Source of the DNA: Verrucomicrobia bacterium UBA3750
GTDB lineage: Bacteria > Verrucomicrobiota > Kiritimatiellia > RFP12 > UBA1067
DNA length: 18,421 nt
Reading direction: 5' to 3'
Assembly: GCA_002371755.1 (NCBI GenBank)
Contig: DFGM01000056.1
Coordinates: forward strand, 4,527-22,947
Each line of letters begins with the position of its first letter. Position 1 is the stretch's first letter. Made by a program: the position numbers and the translations under genes. The notes under the pieces were generated by a model. That model searched no databases. It saw only the letters and a program-made list of their open reading frames with translations, and was not told where the DNA came from. Positions 14,680-18,421 of the stretch are shown in pieces.

Positions 14680-15720
14680 TTACGACTTCCTGTGCCGCGA
14701 GAGGAAATCAAGCTCGCTCATCACGACTCCGGTGCCTTCCGCCACCGCGGAAAGGGGATCATCCGCCACCACAACCGGCAGCCCCGTTTCCTTGGAAAGC
14801 AGTTTGTCCAGACCGCGCAACTGCGAACTGCCGCCCGAAAGCACGAGCCCGCGGTCTATAAGGTCGGCCGCAAGCTCCGGCTCGCACTTGTCAAGCGTGG
14901 AACGCACTGTATCCACGATCAGCGAAACCGGATCCTTCAATGCGGACCGTATCTCTTCGGAAGTTATGGTAAGGGTTTTCGGCAACCCTGTTACGACATC
15001 CATGCCGCGCACGTCCAAGGTCGTTTCCTTCCCGGTCGGGAAGGCACTGCCTATCTTTATCTTCACCTCTTCGGCCGTACGCTCGCCGATGTGGAGGTTG
15101 TATACGCGCTTTACATGGCTGCGGATGCAGTCATCCATCGCATCGCCGCCCGCCGCGCGCTGGGAGTTGGAATGCACTATGCCCGCAAGCGATATAATCG
15201 CCACTTCGCATGTGCCGCCGCCTATATCCACAATCATCGAGCCGGCAGGCTCGGAAACAGGCAAACCTACGCCGATTGCGGCCGCCATCGGCTCTTCTAT
15301 TAAAATAACATCGCTTGCTCCGGCGTTTTGCGCAGCATCTTCCACAGCGCGCTTTTCCACTTCCGTAATCCCGCTCGGCACCGCAATCACCATGCGCGGC
15401 CTTGCCCACTTCATGTTGCTCCAGAAACGGTGCGGCACAACTTTACGGATGAAATACGCTATCATCGCCTCCGTAATATCGAAATCCGCTATGACGCCGG
15501 ATTTCATCGGGCGAATCGCTATGATATTGCCAGGGGTGCGACCGAGCATTTGCTTAGCCTCTTCGCCCACGGCAAGCACATGTTTGGACCCCGCCTGTAT
15601 CGCTACCACTGACGGCTCTCGCAACACAATCCCGCGATCCTTTACGTATACAAGCGAGTTGGCCGTGCCGAGATCGATGCCGATATCGGTAGAAAACAAA
15701 CTCTTCAGCTTTGCAAACAT
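14680..15720 (-). CDS. mreB: Rod shape-determining actin homologue MreB
   Basis: 346 aa, standard length. MreB polymerises into membrane-bound filaments that position the Rod synthesis complex. Actin-fold nucleotide-binding motifs are clear: IDLGTANSLVYV (15-26, phosphate 1), IVDIGGGTCEVAIIS (163-177, phosphate 2) and VLSGGSSQLRGLD near the C-terminus (adenosine). The amphipathic N-terminus MFAKLKSLFS could act as a membrane anchor. Position 171 is Cys where MreB normally has Thr in GGGTTEVAV. The start ATG has a Shine-Dalgarno-like AGGGA (15730-15734) 9 bases upstream, in a leader of about 30 nt from the promoter at 15757. It is the first gene of the eight-gene operon running to lpxK. Confidence 0.97.
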   Translation of the reverse strand: MFAKLKSLFSTDIGIDLGTANSLVYVKDRGIVLREPSVVAIQAGSKHVLAVGEEAKQMLGRTPGNIIAIRPMKSGVIADFDITEAMIAYFIRKVVPHRFWSNMKWARPRMVIAVPSGITEVEKRAVEDAAQNAGASDVILIEEPMAAAIGVGLPVSEPAGSMIVDIGGGTCEVAIISLAGIVHSNSQRAAGGDAMDDCIRSHVKRVYNLHIGERTAEEVKIKIGSAFPTGKETTLDVRGMDVVTGLPKTLTITSEEIRSALKDPVSLIVDTVRSTLDKCEPELAADLIDRGLVLSGGSSQLRGLDKLLSKETGLPVVVADDPLSAVAEGTGVVMSELDFLSRHRKS

Positions 15721-15756
15721 GCAGTATCTTCCCTCTGTTTAGAAGTTTCGCCCCAT

Positions 15757-15786
15757 ATTATACCATATCACCACGCACCCGGTCAA
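15757..15786 (-). promoter_or_regulatory. Promoter of the mreB operon
   Basis: On the minus strand TTGACC (-35, 15781-15786), an 18-bp spacer and TATAAT (-10, 15757-15762) with TGG before it form a near-consensus extended -10 promoter. The start point would be near 15750, giving a leader of about 30 nt before the mreB ATG. The ATATGGTATAAT core is identical at 93-104 and 5366-5377. Confidence 0.8.
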
Positions 15787-15812
15787 TGGTATTTTGCCGT
15801 GCGGCGGAATGC

Positions 15813-15862
15813 AAAAAGACCGCGGATGGAGAAACGCGAATATCTCGCGTTACCCCATCCGC
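15813..15862 (-). terminator. Intrinsic terminator of guaA
   Basis: Outer stem GCGGATGG (15822-15829) pairs with CCATCCGC (15855-15862). Inner stem AACGCGA (15833-15839) pairs with TCGCGTT (15845-15851). A 3x3 internal loop and a 5-base loop complete the hairpin, for 15 bp of pairing. On the minus strand the hairpin is followed by GGTC and TTTTT (15813-15817). It sits 40 bp after the guaA stop and upstream of the mreB promoter, separating the two units. Confidence 0.85.
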
Positions 15863-15901
15863 CGCAAACGCGCAGGATGCGCACTCTGCCGGTCAATCTC
15901 C

Positions 15902-16897
15902 TTATTCCCACTCGATCGTGGCCGGAGGCTTGGGCGTGACATCCCAGACGACCCTGTTCACGCCTTTCACCTTGGTGGCAATCTTCTCGGCCACCGCCGT
16001 GACGAACTTGAACGGCAGCTCCACGATGCCCGCCTTCACGAACTGCGAGGTGGAAATCGCGCGTATCGCAATCACGTAGCCGTAGGTGCGTGCGCCGTTC
16101 TTCACGCCAACCGCCTTGACGTTGGTCATGACGGCGAAGAACTGCTGCGCCTTCTTGTCGAGCTTGGCCTTGGCCATTTCCTCGCGGAAAATGGCATCCG
16201 CATCGCGCAGAACGTCGAGTTTCTCTTTCGTGAGCTCGCCAAGGCAGCGCACCGCGAGGCCAGGACCCGGGAATGGCTGGCGATCCACCATCTCGGCTGG
16301 AATGCCGAGTGCGCGCCCGACTTTGCGGACTTCATCCTTGTAGAGATACTTGACGGGTTCAACCAGCCCTTCGAAGCCGATATCCTTTGGAAGCCCGCCC
16401 ACGTTGTGGTGCGCTTTCACGGCTTTGTGCCCGCCAACCCCGGATTCGATGATGTCCGGATAGATTGTGCCCTGGCCGAGGAACTCGATCTTGCCGAGCT
16501 TCTTCGCCTCTTCCTCGAAAACGCGTATGAACTCGCCGCCTATGCACTTGCGCTTGAGCTCCGGATCCGTGATGCCTTTGGCCTTCTCCAGAAAACGCTT
16601 TTCCGCGTCGATCTGGATGAGATTGATGCCGAACTTGCCCTTGAAGACTTTCTTCACTTCCTTGGCTTCGTTCTTGCGCATGCATCCGTGGTCGACGAAA
16701 ACGCACGTCAACTGCTTGCCGATCGCCTTGTGAAGCAAAACGGCGCAAACCGAGGAATCAACGCCGCCAGACATGGCCAGCAACACCTTCTTGTCGCCAA
16801 CCTGTTTGCGTATGGCCTCGATTTCGTTCTTTATGTAGGATTTGGGCGTCCAGTTCTTGCCGATCTTGGCCGCTCTTTCTTTTTCCGCCTGGTTCAT
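15902..16897 (-). CDS. guaA: GMP synthase, ATP-pyrophosphatase subunit without amidotransferase domain
   Basis: 331 aa. GMP synthase aminates XMP to GMP with ATP. Here only the synthetase half is present. The protein starts just before the linker WTPKSYIKNEIEAI and has the PP-loop SGGVDSS (43-49), then GGEFIRVFEEEA (120-131), GQGTIYPDII (141-150), HHNVGGLP (163-170) and QPFPGPGLAVR (207-217). The C-terminal dimerisation domain ends with the canonical PPATIEWE. The roughly 190-residue N-terminal glutamine amidotransferase of normal bacterial GuaA (about 510-525 aa) is missing. The 160-bp upstream gap to argJ cannot encode it. The arrangement matches archaeal GuaAb, so a separate glutaminase subunit elsewhere, or use of free ammonia, is expected. 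AAGGA (16906-16910) lies 8 bases before the ATG. The gene has its own promoter and terminator. Confidence 0.95.
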   Translation of the reverse strand: MNQAEKERAAKIGKNWTPKSYIKNEIEAIRKQVGDKKVLLAMSGGVDSSVCAVLLHKAIGKQLTCVFVDHGCMRKNEAKEVKKVFKGKFGINLIQIDAEKRFLEKAKGITDPELKRKCIGGEFIRVFEEEAKKLGKIEFLGQGTIYPDIIESGVGGHKAVKAHHNVGGLPKDIGFEGLVEPVKYLYKDEVRKVGRALGIPAEMVDRQPFPGPGLAVRCLGELTKEKLDVLRDADAIFREEMAKAKLDKKAQQFFAVMTNVKAVGVKNGARTYGYVIAIRAISTSQFVKAGIVELPFKFVTAVAEKIATKVKGVNRVVWDVTPKPPATIEWE

Positions 16898-16924
16898 AGG
16901 TTTTATCCTTGAGATTTTGCCCCT

Positions 16925-16951
16925 TCCGGCGGCGTCAGCCGCTTTCCCGGA
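16925..16951 (-). other. Hairpin in the guaA leader
   Basis: Within the roughly 60-nt leader, GCGGC (16929-16933) pairs with GCCGC (16938-16942) around a 4-base loop. TCCG (16925-16928) can pair with CGGA (16948-16951) across a 5-base bulge. No T tract follows on the minus strand. It may be a 5' stabilising stem or may belong to the argJ 3' end. It does not match a purine riboswitch by eye. Confidence 0.35.
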
Positions 16952-16966
16952 CTGTGAATGACGGGT

Positions 16967-16995
16967 ATTTTATCATTTTCCGCCCCGCCTTGCAA
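16967..16995 (-). promoter_or_regulatory. Promoter of guaA
   Basis: TTGCAA (-35, 16990-16995), a 17-bp spacer and TAAAAT (-10, 16967-16972) preceded by TGA (extended -10) stand on the minus strand. The predicted start near 16960 gives a leader of about 60 nt. It lies 62 bp after the argJ stop and makes guaA independent of aspS-argJ. Confidence 0.75.
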
Positions 16996-17057
16996 TGGGG
17001 GATTCGCGCTGTTGCAGGGTTTGCACATCTAAAAAGATGCCGCGCCACCCTATGCCC

Positions 17058-18281
17058 TCACGTCGTGTAATCTGCGTTGATATGCACGTAATCGAGCGAA
17101 AAGTCGCAAGTATAGATTACATCCTCGCCTTTGCCGAGGTGGAGATCTACGGTAATATCGAGCGTGGGCGCTTCCATTGCCTTTTCGAGCCGTGCGAGCT
17201 GCGCCGCATCTGCCACTTCGCCACGCCTGAAGGCCCATTCCTTGCCGTAGAAGACTTCCGCCTTCATGTCTTCCACCGCCGCGCCCGAATATCCGACGGC
17301 CGCAAGCACTCTGCCCCAGTTCGGATCTTTGCCGAACCAGCTGGTCTTTGCAAGCGGACTCCTCGCCACGGCGCGTGCGGCGCGGGCTGCGTCCTTATCG
17401 GATGCAGCGCCTTTCACCCGCACGGTCACGAACTTCGTCGCCCCCTCGCCATCTGCCGCCATTTGCTTCGCGAGAGAGATGGTGACGAGGGATAGAGCCT
17501 CGAGAAAAGCGTCAAAATCTTCGCCCGCAAGCGTGATTTTGGGGTTTTGGGCATCTCCACTCGCGAGGACGAAGAGCGAATCGTTGGTGGATTCATCGCC
17601 ATCCACGACGATGCGGTTGAAGCTTTTTGCGACGGCGAGCTTCACGGCGCGTTTGAGCATGGCAGGCGATATATCCGCGTCAGTCGTCACGAACGCAAGC
17701 ATTGTGGCCATATTCGGCTCGATCATGCCCGAACCCTTGGCCATCCCGCCCACGGTCACGGTTTTGCCTCCGATTTTGACGCGGGCTGCGGCCTGTTTAG
17801 GCTTCGTATCGGTTGTCATGATGGCTTTTGCGGCGCCCAACGCGGCCTCGGGGGTCGAATCAAGTGCCTGTGCAGCCTTTTTCATGCCATCGAGAAGGCT
17901 TTGCATGGGAAGGCGCCTGCCGATAACGCCGGTGGAGGCAACCATTACATGCTTTGGATTGATGCCGAGTTCGCCGGCCGTGGCGAGGGCGGAAAGCTCG
18001 GCATCCTTCAATCCTGCTTCGCCCGTGCAGGCGTTGGCGCAACCGGAATTGGCCAAAATCGCCTGCACATAGCCGTTTCTGGCGATTTTGCGGTCGTAAA
18101 GGACGGGGGCGGCGGCCACTTTGTTTGTCGTGAAGAGCGCCGCTGCAGAGCAAGGGTGCGACGCGACGATAAGCGCCACGTCGTTGCGTCCTTCATACTT
18201 TATCGCAGCGCCTGTGGCGCCCACGCGGAAGCCTTTGGCGGATACGACCCCGCCTTCAATCGCTTTTGCCCTCGTCGCCAT
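17058..18281 (-). CDS. argJ: Bifunctional ornithine acetyltransferase / N-acetylglutamate synthase
   Basis: 407 aa, normal length. ArgJ moves the acetyl group from N-acetylornithine to glutamate, recycling it in arginine synthesis; some members also make N-acetylglutamate from acetyl-CoA. The precursor cuts itself between A192 and T193 in EPNMATMLAF (188-197), and T193 becomes the nucleophile of the beta chain. The oxyanion-hole pair T117-G118 lies in STGVIGRRLP. The C-terminus HINADYTT is typical. Whether it is mono- or bifunctional cannot be decided here. The ATG has AAGGA (18291-18295) 9 bases upstream. The gene follows aspS by 33 bp and is probably cotranscribed with it. No other arg gene is in the window, and no clear terminator follows. 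Confidence 0.96.
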   Translation of the reverse strand: MATRAKAIEGGVVSAKGFRVGATGAAIKYEGRNDVALIVASHPCSAAALFTTNKVAAAPVLYDRKIARNGYVQAILANSGCANACTGEAGLKDAELSALATAGELGINPKHVMVASTGVIGRRLPMQSLLDGMKKAAQALDSTPEAALGAAKAIMTTDTKPKQAAARVKIGGKTVTVGGMAKGSGMIEPNMATMLAFVTTDADISPAMLKRAVKLAVAKSFNRIVVDGDESTNDSLFVLASGDAQNPKITLAGEDFDAFLEALSLVTISLAKQMAADGEGATKFVTVRVKGAASDKDAARAARAVARSPLAKTSWFGKDPNWGRVLAAVGYSGAAVEDMKAEVFYGKEWAFRRGEVADAAQLARLEKAMEAPTLDITVDLHLGKGEDVIYTCDFSLDYVHINADYTT

Positions 18282-18295
18282 CGCCTTTTATCCTT

Positions 18296-18316
18296 ATTAA
18301 GGGTTGATTAAGGGTT
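18296..18316. repeat. Two adjacent ATTAAGGGTT copies between aspS and argJ
   Basis: The 10-mer ATTAAGGGTT occurs at 18296-18305 and 18307-18316, one base apart; the second copy runs into the aspS stop. On the minus strand it lies just before the argJ ribosome-binding site. It may be chance or a small regulatory repeat. Confidence 0.35.
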
Positions 18317-18421
18317 ACTGCTGGGCAGCCTCGGCACCCGTGCCGCGAATCTTGATGTGCAACTCCCTGAGCTGCTGCTCGGTGACGAAGTTCGGCGCGT
18401 TCATCATGAGGTCCTGCGCCT
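18315..18421 (-). CDS. aspS: Aspartyl-tRNA synthetase, C-terminal 35 codons (partial)
   Basis: The minus strand from the right edge reads an open frame ending AQDLMMNAPNFVTEQQ, LRELHIKI, and a short tail to a TAA at 18315-18317. The DLM-x-NAP and QLRELHIKI elements match the C-terminal end of bacterial AspRS, which charges tRNA-Asp (or tRNA-Asp/Asn when non-discriminating). Only the tail is in the window, so catalytic motifs are not visible and specificity cannot be judged. It is followed by argJ after 33 bp. Confidence 0.75.
   Translation of the reverse strand, partial: AQDLMMNAPNFVTEQQLRELHIKIRGTGAEAAQQ

Noticed and set aside
16898..16960. Purine riboswitch in the guaA leader
   Set aside because: The leader is only about 60 nt with one bulged hairpin. 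The three-way junction of a purine aptamer cannot be drawn.
17029..17057. TTTTT run after argJ as an intrinsic terminator
   Set aside because: No stable stem immediately precedes the T run. The T run itself forms the loop of a weak CATCT/AGATG hairpin.

Overview
The window is an ordinary-looking piece of chromosome from a GC-rich Gram-negative bacterium. It has a lipid A kinase (LpxK) and an LptD-type outer-membrane LPS assembly protein, so the cell should be diderm with LPS. It has a full Rod elongation set (MreB, MreC, MreD, PBP2, RodA), so it is probably rod-shaped or ovoid. A flavodiiron protein suggests an anaerobe or microaerophile. Lineage cannot be fixed from sequence alone. A PVC-type bacterium (Verrucomicrobiota/Kiritimatiellota/Lentisphaerota) is my guess, with low confidence. 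Every convincing gene lies on the minus strand, so transcription runs from high to low coordinates. The long plus-strand open frames are shadows.

In transcription order the layout is as follows. (1) 18421-17058: the 3' end of aspS, then argJ 33 bp behind it. (2) 16995-15813: a monocistronic guaA unit with a good sigma70-type promoter, a leader hairpin and a strong intrinsic terminator. Its GMP synthase lacks the glutamine amidotransferase domain. (3) 15786-5469: an eight-gene, roughly 10 kb operon, mreB-mreC-mreD-mrdA-rodA-rng-lptD-lpxK. It starts at an extended -10 promoter; seven of the eight genes follow a 39-bp gap after mreB and are joined by overlaps of 1-14 bp or a 1-bp gap. Side-wall peptidoglycan synthesis, an RNase E/G-family nuclease, LPS insertion and lipid A phosphorylation are therefore coexpressed. 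(4) 5395-264: a second operon of an unknown single-pass membrane coiled-coil protein, glycyl-tRNA synthetase, a flavodiiron protein, a YacP-like NYN-domain protein and a PHP-type histidinol phosphatase. Its promoter puts the predicted transcription start on the ATG, which implies a leaderless mRNA, and an inverted repeat covers the -35. (5) 263-1: non-coding DNA with a large inverted repeat, short direct repeats, a third promoter of the same type pointing off the left edge, and a 14-base G run that looks like a contig-end artefact.

No mobile element, CRISPR array, rRNA or tRNA gene or clear horizontally acquired island was seen. The points most worth a second look are the amidotransferase-less GuaA, the joined Rod/LPS operon, the three promoters sharing ATATGGTATAAT (one apparently leaderless), the short periplasmic domain of LptD, and a likely one-base frameshift at the end of the histidinol phosphatase gene.
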